DNA of 64,000 nucleotides from NCBI GenBank assembly GCA_910584375.1, contig CAJUAH010000002.1, forward strand, positions 62,001 through 126,000. The letters are read 5' to 3'. The notes under the pieces are model-generated. The model saw nothing but the letters and a program-made list of their open reading frames with translations, had not been told where the DNA came from and did no database searches. Position numbers and translations under genes: made by a program. Positions 17,953 through 26,169 of this stretch are shown one piece after another. How positions within the stretch are numbered: position 1 is the stretch's first letter; the number at the start of each line of letters is the position of its first letter. This stretch comes from an uncultured Acetatifactor sp. (GTDB taxonomy: Bacteria > Bacillota > Clostridia > Lachnospirales > Lachnospiraceae).

Positions 17953-18459
17953 TTACACCGACTCTCTGGTGATCCCCAGCGACGTCAGGATCTGCTCCTG
18001 TTTGTGTTCCATCAGCGCCATTTCCTCCGGCTCCATATGATCGTAACCGCACAGATGCAGCATACTGTGCGCCACCAGAAAAGCCACCTCCCGCCGCAGG
18101 CTGTGTCCGTACTCCTCCGCCTGGGCCGCGATCCTGTCCGCGGACAGAATGATGTCTCCCAGGATCAGTTCTCCGCTGTCCGGATCCAGGTAATCCGCCT
18201 CCCGGCCCTGGGGGATTCGAAACTCTCCCGGCCTGTCAAACTCCAGATTGGGAAAGGACAGCACATCCGTCTCCCGGTCGATCTGGCGGTACTGTCGGTT
18301 ATATCCCCGGATTCCTTCGTTGTCCGTGAGCAGCACATTGACCTGCGCCTGCCAGGGACAGCCCTCCGTCTCCAGCACCGCCCGGGCCACAGTCTCCACC
18401 GTCTGCTCCAGGGAAAATGGGTATTCCGTATCCGTCTCGTTTTCAACGTAAAAAGTCAT
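17953..18459 (-). CDS. ybeY: endoribonuclease YbeY
   Basis: Single-strand endoribonuclease needed for 16S rRNA 3' maturation and ribosome quality control. The 168-residue length fits. The zinc site is HSMLHLCGYDHME (three His in the HxxxHxxGxDH pattern), preceded by LTDNEGIRGYNRQYRQIDRETDVLSFP and ILGDIILS. Its start overlaps the end of the PgpH-like gene by 17 bp, as expected for the conserved phoH-yqfF-ybeY order of Firmicutes. Confidence 0.97.
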   Translation of the reverse strand: MTFYVENETDTEYPFSLEQTVETVARAVLETEGCPWQAQVNVLLTDNEGIRGYNRQYRQIDRETDVLSFPNLEFDRPGEFRIPQGREADYLDPDSGELILGDIILSADRIAAQAEEYGHSLRREVAFLVAHSMLHLCGYDHMEPEEMALMEHKQEQILTSLGITRESV

Positions 18460-19672
18460 AGTACAATTTCTCCTCTTTAAAGATCTTTTTCATCTGTGTG
18501 ATTTCATTCATGGAGATCCGGCACTGGCTCAGCACCCCGGAATCCATCTTGATCTTAAATATGGAATCGATGATCCTGTCGTAATCCAGATTCCTGCTCT
18601 TATCCGCCGCCAGCAGATGGATGATGGAGGCCGTCACCGCGTCCGCCATGATGAGTACCGCCGTCTCCCTGCGTCTGACTGCCCGCTCCGGTATCAGATA
18701 TTCCTTGAGAATCTCCTGCATCACCGGCGGAAAATGCTGCCTGTGGAACATATCGAAGAGCTCTTTTCCCGCATCTGCGGGATCCTCGCCGTCCTCTCCC
18801 CGGTTCTGATACAGCACGCCGATCTTGTGATAGAATCCGGCGGCTTTCACTGCCTGCACGTCCAACTCCAGTCTGCCCGCGATACGCTCGCAGAAATAGG
18901 CCGTGTGCATGCTCTGATAGTAGTCCTCTCTGGCCTCCTCTTTGAGCCGGGTCAGCAGTTCGCACTCCGGCGCAGTCAGTTCCATATAGGTCACCCGGTA
19001 TCGGTATATCACCGACTGGGAAAACAGTTTCAGAATGCCCAACAGCAGGATGGCGCTGATAATCACATTGGCCGCCGGAACCACAAACAGCTCCATGTTC
19101 AGCCTCTCGTTGGCGAAGAGCACCACATTGGCAGTCTCACATACCAGCAGCGACATCAGAGAAACGGCGAGGGGAATCCCCACCCTGAACTCCGCATCCA
19201 ATTTTCTGAACAGGCTGACTCCGATCATGCCGCTGACCAGGTACATGACAAACATATGACTCTGTATGCCGCTGCCCAGCACCGCGATCATCAGCAGCAC
19301 CGATCCTGCCGCCGCGCCCAGAAAGGTACTGCCGTACAGCGCCAGCGTGATATAGATCACCAGAAAGGGCCAGGCGCCCACAGGCAGGAAAACACAGGCC
19401 AGCGCCACCGCCAGGCATATGCCCAGACACAGAAAGAAACGCAGTACATGTTCATTATTGTCGTACTGCATCAAACGCTCCCCGGCCTCCTGACGCACCA
19501 AAAGACATATGACTGCCATCCCCATGGCCGTTATCACCATATTGCGCAGCTGCGTGTCCTGCCCGACCTGAAATATGATCCCGATCAGCCATATTCCGGC
19601 CACGGCCAGCGCTAGCAGTCCAAATCCCGTGAGCAGATGATACCATCTGTAATTCTTCTTTTTTTCATCCAT
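18443..19672 (-). CDS. PgpH/YqfF-position membrane protein with degenerate HD domain
   Basis: A 409-residue protein in the slot that normally holds the cyclic-di-AMP phosphodiesterase PgpH. It has several membrane helices (about residues 12-220) but lacks the large extracellular 7TMR-HDED domain, making it roughly half the usual 700+ residues. The C-terminal part still looks like the HD fold: SMHTAYFCERIAGRLELDVQAVKAAGFYH. However, the metal-binding HD pair reads HK (FYHKIGVLYQN instead of YYHDIGK) and the HHGT block is missing, while the late MADAV Asp remains. I infer that it binds no metal and does not hydrolyse c-di-AMP, though it might still sense a ligand. Starts 2 bp after phoH. Confidence 0.85.
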   Translation of the reverse strand: MDEKKKNYRWYHLLTGFGLLALAVAGIWLIGIIFQVGQDTQLRNMVITAMGMAVICLLVRQEAGERLMQYDNNEHVLRFFLCLGICLAVALACVFLPVGAWPFLVIYITLALYGSTFLGAAAGSVLLMIAVLGSGIQSHMFVMYLVSGMIGVSLFRKLDAEFRVGIPLAVSLMSLLVCETANVVLFANERLNMELFVVPAANVIISAILLLGILKLFSQSVIYRYRVTYMELTAPECELLTRLKEEAREDYYQSMHTAYFCERIAGRLELDVQAVKAAGFYHKIGVLYQNRGEDGEDPADAGKELFDMFHRQHFPPVMQEILKEYLIPERAVRRRETAVLIMADAVTASIIHLLAADKSRNLDYDRIIDSIFKIKMDSGVLSQCRISMNEITQMKKIFKEEKLYYDFLR

Positions 19673-19674
19673 AT

Positions 19675-20682
19675 CTATTTTCGTCCGTATCTCTTTTCTC
19701 TGCCTCTTGCTTTCTCCCGGTACTTCTCCCTGGCCTCATAGTCGTCGTAAGCCTTGACGATCTTCTGCACCAGAGGATGACGCACCACATCCTTGCTGGT
19801 TAAATTGCAGAAAGCGATATCCTCCAGCTTTCCCAGCACTCTTGCGGCGATATCCAGCCCCGACTGGCTGCCGCTGGGCAGATCCTTCTGGGAACTGTCT
19901 CCGGTGACAACGACTTTAGACCCGAATCCGATACGGGTCAAAAACATCTTCATCTGCGCGGGCGTGGTATTCTGGGCCTCGTCCAGGATAATGTAGGCAT
20001 TGTCCAGGGTGCGTCCCCGCATATAGGCCAGGGGCGCCACCTCGATCAGGCCCTTCTCCATGTTTTTCTGAAAATTCTCCGCGCCCATGATCTGGTACAG
20101 CGCGTCGTACAGAGGACGCAGATAGGGATCCACCTTGCTCTGTAAATCTCCGGGCAGAAAACCCAGCTTTTCCCCCGCCTCTATGGCAGGTCTGGTCAGG
20201 ATGATCCGGCTGACCTCGTCGTTTTTAAAGGCGGTGATGGCCATGGCCATGGCCAGATAGGTCTTACCCGTACCGGCGGGACCCAGCCCAAAGGTGATCA
20301 TCTTGTTCCTGATGGCGTCCACATACTGTTTCTGCCCGTAGGTCTTGGGCTTTATGGGCTTGCCGCTGACGGTGTGGCAGATCACGTCCCCGTCGATCTC
20401 TGTCAATATCTCTTCTTTTTCTTCCATACCCAGTGTGATGGCGTAATCTACGCTCTGCTCCTCGATTTCGTTTCCCCGCCGGGAGATTTCCGTAAGCTGG
20501 CTCAGGATCCTGCACGCCCGGTTGGCCCGGCGTTCCTCCCCGGTGATGGCAATGTGTCCGTTGCGGTCCACGATGCTCACCTGCAGATCCCGCTCTATCT
20601 TACGGACATAGGAATCTCCCGCGCCGAAAATCTTCTGCATATGCTCCGCGGGCATATCCATCTGTAATGTCACTTCACTCAT
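19675..20682 (-). CDS. PhoH family protein (phosphate-starvation-type ATPase)
   Basis: Cytoplasmic P-loop protein of the PhoH/YlaK type, linked to RNA metabolism. N-terminal KH-like region (about 1-90), then the ATPase core with Walker A GPAGTGKT, RPAIEAGEKLGFLPGDL, YMRGRTLDNAYIILDEAQNTT (Walker B DEAQ) and TGDSSQKDLPSG. The end is rich in Lys and Arg (EKYREKARGREKRYGRK). Start taken at the ATG at 20682, which has CAGGAG five bases ahead, giving 335 residues; nine more upstream codons are open but lack a ribosome site. It follows yqfD by 36 bp. Confidence 0.95.
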   Translation of the reverse strand: MSEVTLQMDMPAEHMQKIFGAGDSYVRKIERDLQVSIVDRNGHIAITGEERRANRACRILSQLTEISRRGNEIEEQSVDYAITLGMEEKEEILTEIDGDVICHTVSGKPIKPKTYGQKQYVDAIRNKMITFGLGPAGTGKTYLAMAMAITAFKNDEVSRIILTRPAIEAGEKLGFLPGDLQSKVDPYLRPLYDALYQIMGAENFQKNMEKGLIEVAPLAYMRGRTLDNAYIILDEAQNTTPAQMKMFLTRIGFGSKVVVTGDSSQKDLPSGSQSGLDIAARVLGKLEDIAFCNLTSKDVVRHPLVQKIVKAYDDYEAREKYREKARGREKRYGRK

Positions 20683-20718
20683 ATATGCTCCTGTTTTTTT
20701 ATTCGGCAAACCGCCCCG

Positions 20719-21939
20719 TTATTCCGTGCCTTCTGCTGGTACATTTTCTCCGGCGATGGGCGTCAGCCGTCCTGTGGGCTGATCCACCAGAATCCAGCCC
20801 TCCATAGTCCAGCACTGACTATTCCCTTCTATTTTAACATCTTTTTCAATAATGTGTACCCCTTTTTCCTCTAAAGTTGCAAGAAATTGCAATTCTTTTT
20901 CTGCCAGCAGGTTTTCCGCCTGTTCGGGAGTATACGCATGTTCCACATTCATATACTCCCGATAGGTATATTGCCCCCAGGATATGGGTACGGACAGTTT
21001 CTCCAGTATCAGAGGCGTATGTCCCGAGATCACCGTGTCATACACCAGATAGGGCCGTTCCCGGGGCAGTTTGAGTTCCCGGCTGCCCAGCCGCAGGAAG
21101 GATCGCGCGCTCTCCCGTCCTGTGTATACTTTCTGGATATAACAGGCAGGCAGGGAATCCTGGTAGGTGATGGAGTGTTCCACGGTGATATCCGCATCGG
21201 CCGCCACATATATGTATTCCCGGACAGTTGCGTCCTCGTTGTAGATGGGGACGCGCCCTTCCACCAGCAGCGTTCCCTCCTCCACGATATCGCCGATCTT
21301 TACCATGGGCACGCCGTTTCGCACGATCATGGAAGTGATGACTCCGGCGTACTCCGACACCAGGTTCTGCCCGCCTGCCGGTTTTTCAGTCTCCGTATCC
21401 ACGGGGGCGTCATTTTCCTTGACCGAGATCTCCAGTCTGGTGCCGGAGAGTCTGGCGGAAGTCCAGGTTATCTCCGGGAAGGCGCGGCGTATCTCCTTTT
21501 CCAGCGCGCCGATATCCAGCTCGGTCTTGCGCATGCCCACATGGATCTCCTGGGAGGCCAGAAAATCGGAAAACACTTCCTGCGTAATCTGATAATTCCC
21601 CTCCAGACTGATATCCCACACAAAGCTGTAGCTGACCATCCAGAACAGGATGCAGAGCACCAGACCGGCCACAAAGATCTTTCTCTTCAGCAGTCCGGGC
21701 AGCAAAAAGGGTAGTCCATATCTCTGCAAGACGACTACCCTTACTCCCGTTTTTCTGGCTATGGGGCGCAGCTGCAAAAAAGCTTTCAGGCTGATGCACA
21801 TGATATACGCGTCCCCGTCCTTGCTGATGTCCCAGAGCAGCAGATTCTTGTTGCTGCACAGGTTCAAAAACCGTTCCGGAGACACGCCCCATATTTTCAT
21901 TCTGACATATCCCTTGAGGAATTGCAGTATTCTCAGCAT
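20719..21939 (-). CDS. yqfD: sporulation protein YqfD
   Basis: A 406-residue integral membrane protein whose Bacillus homologue is controlled by sporulation factor SigE in the mother cell. The N-terminal region (KIWGVSPERFLNLCSNKNLLLWDI) is family-typical. One strong membrane helix lies near residues 86-107 (RKIFVAGLVLCILFWMVSYSFVWDI), followed by an extracytoplasmic POTRA-like domain (ISLEGNYQITQEVFSDFL...) and a C-terminal domain. Function in clostridial sporulation is not defined. It starts 21 bp after yqfC, with GGAGGAG before its ATG, indicating an operon. Confidence 0.94.
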   Translation of the reverse strand: MLRILQFLKGYVRMKIWGVSPERFLNLCSNKNLLLWDISKDGDAYIMCISLKAFLQLRPIARKTGVRVVVLQRYGLPFLLPGLLKRKIFVAGLVLCILFWMVSYSFVWDISLEGNYQITQEVFSDFLASQEIHVGMRKTELDIGALEKEIRRAFPEITWTSARLSGTRLEISVKENDAPVDTETEKPAGGQNLVSEYAGVITSMIVRNGVPMVKIGDIVEEGTLLVEGRVPIYNEDATVREYIYVAADADITVEHSITYQDSLPACYIQKVYTGRESARSFLRLGSRELKLPRERPYLVYDTVISGHTPLILEKLSVPISWGQYTYREYMNVEHAYTPEQAENLLAEKELQFLATLEEKGVHIIEKDVKIEGNSQCWTMEGWILVDQPTGRLTPIAGENVPAEGTE

Positions 21940-21960
21940 ATGACTCCTCCCGGCTAAAGA

Positions 21961-22245
21961 CTACTGATATCTGACGCAGCGGATGCAGCCGCTGATCTTC
22001 ATGTCCTCATTGGTATAATATTCTATGGAAAGGCGCTGCCCTTCAAAACAGACCTGGCAGTTTTTGCCCTGCAGCAGAATCTGGCATTCCGTGTACTCCA
22101 ATATCCCCTTATAATTTTCCACCCACGCCTCCTGGCTGCCTGTGAGGGTCACCCGCAGCGCTCCCAGCAGAATGTCCTTGGGCAGGGAGAGCGAATCGAT
22201 GATGGCCTCCCTGCGGCTGGGCCCTTCCGTTTGCTTTTTCCTCAT
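21961..22245 (-). CDS. yqfC: sporulation protein YqfC
   Basis: A 94-residue soluble protein of the YqfC/YabP-related family. SLSLPKDILLGALRVTLTGSQEAWVENYKGILEYT is the characteristic segment, and it ends with a beta-rich MKISGCIRCVRY. In Bacillus yqfC precedes yqfD and is part of the SigE regulon; the same order holds here. GAGGG is placed four bases before the ATG. It lies 100 bp after the pyrimidine-nucleoside phosphorylase gene, which could provide an additional promoter upstream. Confidence 0.93.
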   Translation of the reverse strand: MRKKQTEGPSRREAIIDSLSLPKDILLGALRVTLTGSQEAWVENYKGILEYTECQILLQGKNCQVCFEGQRLSIEYYTNEDMKISGCIRCVRYQ

Positions 22246-22346
22246 ATTTCCCTCGCCATCAAGAAAAACCTAAAAGCCAAAATGTTTATAATACTGTATG
22301 CGTTCCCGGCGCGGGGTATGCCAGAGAAAGAGGTAAAGATTAATAC

Positions 22347-23651
22347 TTACTCCAGTATCTGATGGATCAGCGGCGGGGCGCATGTGGGCTCCCGGTCCAG
22401 CGTATAGGCCCGGTGAAAACGCTCCAGAGCAGCCTCTGCTCTGGCAGGATCGTTGTAATGCATATACGCCAGGGGCTGTCCGGCCTTCACATAGTCCCCC
22501 ACCTTGGCGGCCAGCACCAGCCCCACCGACAGGTCGATCTGACTGTCCTTGGTCTCCCGTCCGCCGCCAAGCAGCAAGGAGCAGACGCCGATCTCGTCGC
22601 ACTGTATCCGGCGGATATAGCCGTCCGTGCATGCCAGTATCGGCTCCACATGAGTCGCCGCGGGCAGCAGATCCGGGTCGTAGACCGCCGCCGGGTCGCC
22701 GCCCTGGGCCCGCACAAAGTCCGCCAGCTTATCCAGCGCCGCGCCGCTGTCCACAGCCTGCCGCAGCATATCCCTGGCCTCTTTCTCGTCCTCGGCTCTG
22801 CCCCCGGCCATCAGCATCCGGCTGCCCAGAGTCATGCACAGCTCCATAAAGTCCTCCGGTCCCTGTCCCCCCAATGTGTCGATGGCCTCCTTTACCTCCA
22901 GGGCATTGCCCACCGCCCTGCCCAGGGGCTGGTCCATGTCGGACACCACGGCCATGGTTCGCCGCCCCGCGCCGTTGCCGATGCGCACCATCTCCCGGGC
23001 CAGCGCCAGAGAATCCTCCAGCGTCTTCATAAAAGCGCCGCTGCCGGTCTTGACGTCCAGCACAATGGCGTCCGCCCCCGCCGCCAGCTTTTTGCTCATG
23101 ATAGAACTGGCGATCAGAGACATGTTGTCCACCGTGGCGGTCACATCCCGCAGGGCGTACAGTTTCTTGTCCGCAGGGGCCAGATCCGCCGTCTGTCCCA
23201 TGATGGAAATACCGATCTCATTGACCTGGCGGATAAAATGATCCAGGCTGATGGCGGTGGAAAAACCGGCAAAGCTCTCCAGTTTGTCTATCGTGCCCCC
23301 GGTGTGCCCCAGTCCCCGGCCGCTCATCTTGGCGATCTTGACGCCGCAGGCAGCCACCATGGGCGCCAGGGCCAGGGAGGTCTTATCCCCCACGCCTCCC
23401 GTGCTGTGCTTATCCACTTTGATTCCGCCTATAGCGGACAAATCCAGCATATCCCCGCTGTGGGCCATGGCCATGGTGAGAGCCAGCGTCTCCTCCTCAT
23501 CCATCCCCTGAAAGTACACAGCCATCATCAAGGCCGACACCTGATAGTCGGGAATGTCCCCCCTGGTGTATCCGGTGATAAAAAAACCGATCTCCTCCGG
23601 GGTAAGCTTTTCCCCGTTCCTTTTTTTCATAATGATATCGTACATTCTCAT
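22347..23651 (-). CDS. pdp: pyrimidine-nucleoside phosphorylase
   Basis: Cleaves thymidine, deoxyuridine or uridine with phosphate for nucleoside salvage. The 434-residue length and the signature KHSTGGVGDKTSLALAPMVAACG (phosphate loop), KMSGRGLGHTGGTIDKLESF and LDVKTGSGAFM identify the family. Lys and Ser residues expected for phosphate and pyrimidine binding are present. The ATG at 23651 is preceded by AAGGGG. A promoter with a tandem repeat just upstream (23769-23851) suggests regulated expression. No deoxyribose-phosphate aldolase or nucleoside transporter gene is adjacent. Confidence 0.96.
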   Translation of the reverse strand: MRMYDIIMKKRNGEKLTPEEIGFFITGYTRGDIPDYQVSALMMAVYFQGMDEEETLALTMAMAHSGDMLDLSAIGGIKVDKHSTGGVGDKTSLALAPMVAACGVKIAKMSGRGLGHTGGTIDKLESFAGFSTAISLDHFIRQVNEIGISIMGQTADLAPADKKLYALRDVTATVDNMSLIASSIMSKKLAAGADAIVLDVKTGSGAFMKTLEDSLALAREMVRIGNGAGRRTMAVVSDMDQPLGRAVGNALEVKEAIDTLGGQGPEDFMELCMTLGSRMLMAGGRAEDEKEARDMLRQAVDSGAALDKLADFVRAQGGDPAAVYDPDLLPAATHVEPILACTDGYIRRIQCDEIGVCSLLLGGGRETKDSQIDLSVGLVLAAKVGDYVKAGQPLAYMHYNDPARAEAALERFHRAYTLDREPTCAPPLIHQILE

Positions 23652-23768
23652 AGCGCCGTGCCCCTTTCTGTATTTCGTCTGTTACCCAAAAAATCCTGAA
23701 TCCGCATTCCTTCCATATCCGTTGCATGATCGCCGTTTCCATATGCGAGCCGATAGATGTCTGGAATA

Positions 23769-23797
23769 ATTTTATCATAAATACTCTTCTGTGTCAG
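23769..23797 (-). promoter_or_regulatory. promoter for pdp
   Basis: Minus strand CTGACA (23797-23792) and TAAAAT (23774-23769) are 17 bp apart. The leader would be about 110 nt. The -35 box is 4 bp from a tandem 25-bp repeat. Confidence 0.6.
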
Positions 23798-23801
23798 CCC
23801 C

Positions 23802-23851
23802 TTCATCAATCTGTCCCTAATCAAAATTCATCAATCTGTCCCTAATCAAAA
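23802..23851. repeat. perfect 25-bp tandem repeat upstream of pdp promoter
   Basis: Positions 23802-23826 and 23827-23851 are identical, without spacer. Each unit contains CAATCTGTCCCTAATC. The repeat occupies the region just upstream of the -35 box of the pdp promoter, where an activator would bind. Confidence 0.9.
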
Positions 23852-23894
23852 CAGGTGTTGCTGGTTAATACTTCAGCGATTCCATGAAAACGGG

Positions 23895-23923
23895 TTGGCA
23901 GGAAACCTGTGCCATGCTATAAT
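23895..23923 (+). promoter_or_regulatory. promoter reading into element A and the pyrophosphatase gene
   Basis: TTGGCA (23895-23900), 17 bp, TATAAT (23918-23923). The start of transcription falls near 23930, at a CGATAAATCG palindrome. The transcript would cross the whole hairpin element before reaching the gene at 24395, a leader of roughly 465 nt. Confidence 0.65.
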
Positions 23924-23928
23924 CAAAA

Positions 23929-24386
23929 CGATAAATCGGGATTTGTAGTCTTGCTTTTGGCGCGGATACGGACATAAATGGAAGATATGTATCCGATGTG
24001 TCATTGGGGTGCAGGGTATATCATTAGAGGATGCGTTTTATGATCTTTATGGGCATATAGAAAAAAATCTCATTTTTGTACCCACTTATTGAGGATCTTT
24101 CTCTTGTTTTGGGGTTTGGATGGGCCTATACGCAAAAATTTACTCTTTTTACCCCTTGTTTTGCAACAAAAAGGGGGTATAGACAGTAATTTTTTCTGTA
24201 TAGACCCACAGGGGGTGTATAGGTGATGGAAAAACTTGATCTTATGGGATGGATGTGGGTATAAAACGGCAATTTTTTTGTATAGGCCCAGTGAGATTAA
24301 TTATTTACTTATTAGGAGAATGCGTATAGTTTGATAACTGTCAGTTTATTGAGGAATTGGCCAGAGCGATAAATCGGAATTTGGAG
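23929..24386 (+). repeat. pair of 20-bp direct repeats flanking element A
   Basis: Positions 23929-23948 and 24367-24386 match at 18 of 20 bases (core CGATAAATCGG.ATTTG). The second copy directly precedes the ribosome site of the pyrophosphatase gene, the first lies at the presumed transcription start. The 438-bp stretch from the start of one copy to the start of the other contains the hairpin element. Confidence 0.6.
24050..24290 (+). repeat. 241-bp multi-hairpin non-coding element, copy A
   Basis: Four related 35-36-bp modules lie at 24050-24084 and 24121-24155 (forward) and 24173-24208 and 24256-24290 (reverse). In forward sense each begins TGGG(C/T)(C/A)TATA, has an A-then-T tract in the middle and ends near TACCC(C/A). 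The two inner modules form a long hairpin around a CCCCTTG...GGGGG loop and the two outer ones extend it. The ends are inverted repeats: TGGGC.TATA.AAAAAAAT on the left and its complement on the right, with two mismatches in 19. A second copy in reverse orientation lies at 33471-33710. No long reading frame or transposase is present. Confidence 0.85.
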
Positions 24387-24394
24387 GAGCTTTT

Positions 24395-24742
24395 ATGCAC
24401 AGATTTGATAATAGTTTCTGGAGTGCATTAGATGCTTTAGTCAGCAAATCAGAAATTGTTATAGACAGACCAGCTGGAACGGCACATCCTAAATATCCTG
24501 ATTTTATTTACAAAGTCGATTATGGGTATTTGAAAGATACAGCTTCTATGGATGGTGCAGGAATCGATGTGTGGATCGGAACGAATGGGAAAAAGATAGA
24601 TGCTATTATGTGTATTATTGATTTGATGAAAAGGGATTCTGAAATTAAAATACTGATAGGATGCACGGAAGAGGAAAAGGCTATTATTTACGAAACACAT
24701 AATGAAACACCGTATATGAAAGGAATTTTAATTCAGCGATAA
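24395..24742 (+). CDS. short inorganic pyrophosphatase-like protein
   Basis: A 115-residue soluble protein resembling a compact, divergent family I pyrophosphatase. Seen: EIVIDRPAGTAHPKYPDFIYKVDYGYL (like the RPKG...YP..YG block that contacts pyrophosphate), then MDGAGIDVWIG, which parallels the metal-binding DGDPLDVLV motif but keeps only two of its Asp residues. Classical enzymes have ~170 residues and a third Asp. It might hydrolyse pyrophosphate or another phosphoanhydride, or bind it only. GGAGGAG precedes the ATG. Lower GC than the surrounding core genes. The long leader with element A makes its control of interest. Confidence 0.75.
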   Translation: MHRFDNSFWSALDALVSKSEIVIDRPAGTAHPKYPDFIYKVDYGYLKDTASMDGAGIDVWIGTNGKKIDAIMCIIDLMKRDSEIKILIGCTEEEKAIIYETHNETPYMKGILIQR

Positions 24743-24871
24743 GTTGTCGTTTGCCGGACGGCCACCTGAGTTGTGACCGTCCGCTTTCGGCGTTCTCACG
24801 AAGGCCTCTGTATAATAGCTGTCAGCAACACCAGCCTTAAACAGGGAGATCAATCCGTATCTTCCCCATGT

Positions 24872-26119
24872 TTACTTTTCAATATAAAAATTCTTGTAGA
24901 GCAGTTTCCAGTTGGCCGCAAACCAGCGCATGATCTGCCAGTAACCACAGCCCCCCAGCCCAAACTCCCGAATCAGGTCAAACTTTTTCTGATAGCTTCG
25001 CACATCCTCAAACCAGACTTCATGCTCTACGTTGACGATGTCGCCCTGCGCCGTCCCGCCGTTTCCCACTATACCGTTTTCCGCTGTACCGTTCCCATCC
25101 GTTCCGCCTCCGGGTGCGGAGTCTCCAGTCCGCATTTCCTGCACATAGGTAAAAAAGGGACTCTGGGCCGTATCATCAAACTGTATAGGCACATCCTGCT
25201 CGATGGCGATGCGCACCGCCTGCACATTGCCGATGGATGTAGCCGCGGTCTCTCCCCGCACAAAGGGCAGCGGCCAGTCGTAGCCGTAATTGGGGATCCC
25301 CAGGTCGATCTTCTCCGGCGGAATCTCCGTCACGGCGTATTCCACCACCCGCCTCACCTGGTGCAGCGGAGCCACAGCCATGGGCGGCCCGTAAGTATAG
25401 CCCCACTCATAGGTCATCAACAGCACATGGTCCGCCGCCTCCCCCAGCGCTCTGTAGTCCTTGCCCTCGTAGAGAGTCCCCTTCTGGTTCGCGCTGGTCT
25501 TGGGAGCCAGCGCCACGGAGGTGTGATACCCGTTTTCCCGCATGCGCTCCGCCGTCTGACGGACAAAGGCTGTGAAAGCGTCCCGATCCTCCGCCAGAAT
25601 ATACTCAAAGTCAATATCCAGCCCCTGATAACCCTTCTCGGACATCACTGCCAGCAGATTGTCGATGAGACGGTTCACCGTCTCGGGGTTCTGCACCACA
25701 TTGTGAATCAGATAATTGCTGAAACGCCCCTGCTCATCCAGTGGGGTCAGGGTGAGGATCGGCGCGGTGCCATACTCCAGAGCCAGCGCGATCATCCAGT
25801 CGTCCGGCAACGTGGGATACACCAGCTCCCCCTCGGTGGTAAAGCCATAGGAAAAGATGGCAAGCTCCGACAGATAGGGCAGCGTATCCGCCAGAACCGT
25901 CCTGTCGATATAGGGGTAAGCATAGCCTGTAACCCGCAGGGAGCGGTAGGGCTGCCTTGTCCCCAGATCGATAAAAAGAGCCTGCCCCAGGGCAAGCTCA
26001 TATGGATAAAGGATTTGATTGTCACGGATGATATTTTCCACATCCACCCCGTAAGCGGCGGCGATACTGTCCACCGTATCGCCCCGCTGCACCACATAGA
26101 TTGCTGTTCCTTCCGGCAT
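24872..26119 (-). CDS. LysM plus glycoside hydrolase family 18 protein, SleL/YaaH-like
   Basis: A 415-residue protein. One LysM domain (residues ~6-52, YVVQRGDTVDSIAAAYGV...) binds peptidoglycan. A GH18 barrel follows, with the catalytic stretch GYQGLDIDFEYI; E is the expected acid. In Bacillus, SleL/YaaH is an N-acetylglucosaminidase that degrades spore cortex fragments during germination. It has no signal peptide, as here, because it is deposited in the spore from the mother cell. A polar Gly/Asn/Thr insertion (about residues 320-350, SAPGGGTDGNGTAENG) is unusual. It lies 50 bp after the secreted-protein gene. Confidence 0.9.
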   Translation of the reverse strand: MPEGTAIYVVQRGDTVDSIAAAYGVDVENIIRDNQILYPYELALGQALFIDLGTRQPYRSLRVTGYAYPYIDRTVLADTLPYLSELAIFSYGFTTEGELVYPTLPDDWMIALALEYGTAPILTLTPLDEQGRFSNYLIHNVVQNPETVNRLIDNLLAVMSEKGYQGLDIDFEYILAEDRDAFTAFVRQTAERMRENGYHTSVALAPKTSANQKGTLYEGKDYRALGEAADHVLLMTYEWGYTYGPPMAVAPLHQVRRVVEYAVTEIPPEKIDLGIPNYGYDWPLPFVRGETAATSIGNVQAVRIAIEQDVPIQFDDTAQSPFFTYVQEMRTGDSAPGGGTDGNGTAENGIVGNGGTAQGDIVNVEHEVWFEDVRSYQKKFDLIREFGLGGCGYWQIMRWFAANWKLLYKNFYIEK

Positions 26120-26169
26120 AATATAAGTTTTCCCTTCCCAGTCAAAATATAGTTCGGAAATATGGTCTA

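Noticed and set aside
23953..24091. Short protein-like frame ending inside copy A (GVQGISLEDAFYDLYGHIEKN)
   Set aside because: No start codon with ribosome site, only about 45 codons, and no counterpart next to copy B; probably chance, possibly a gene remnant.
24050..24290. Transposon target-site duplication around the hairpin elements
   Set aside because: The bases directly outside copy A and copy B show no matching direct repeats, and no transposase is nearby, so a MITE assignment stays unproven.
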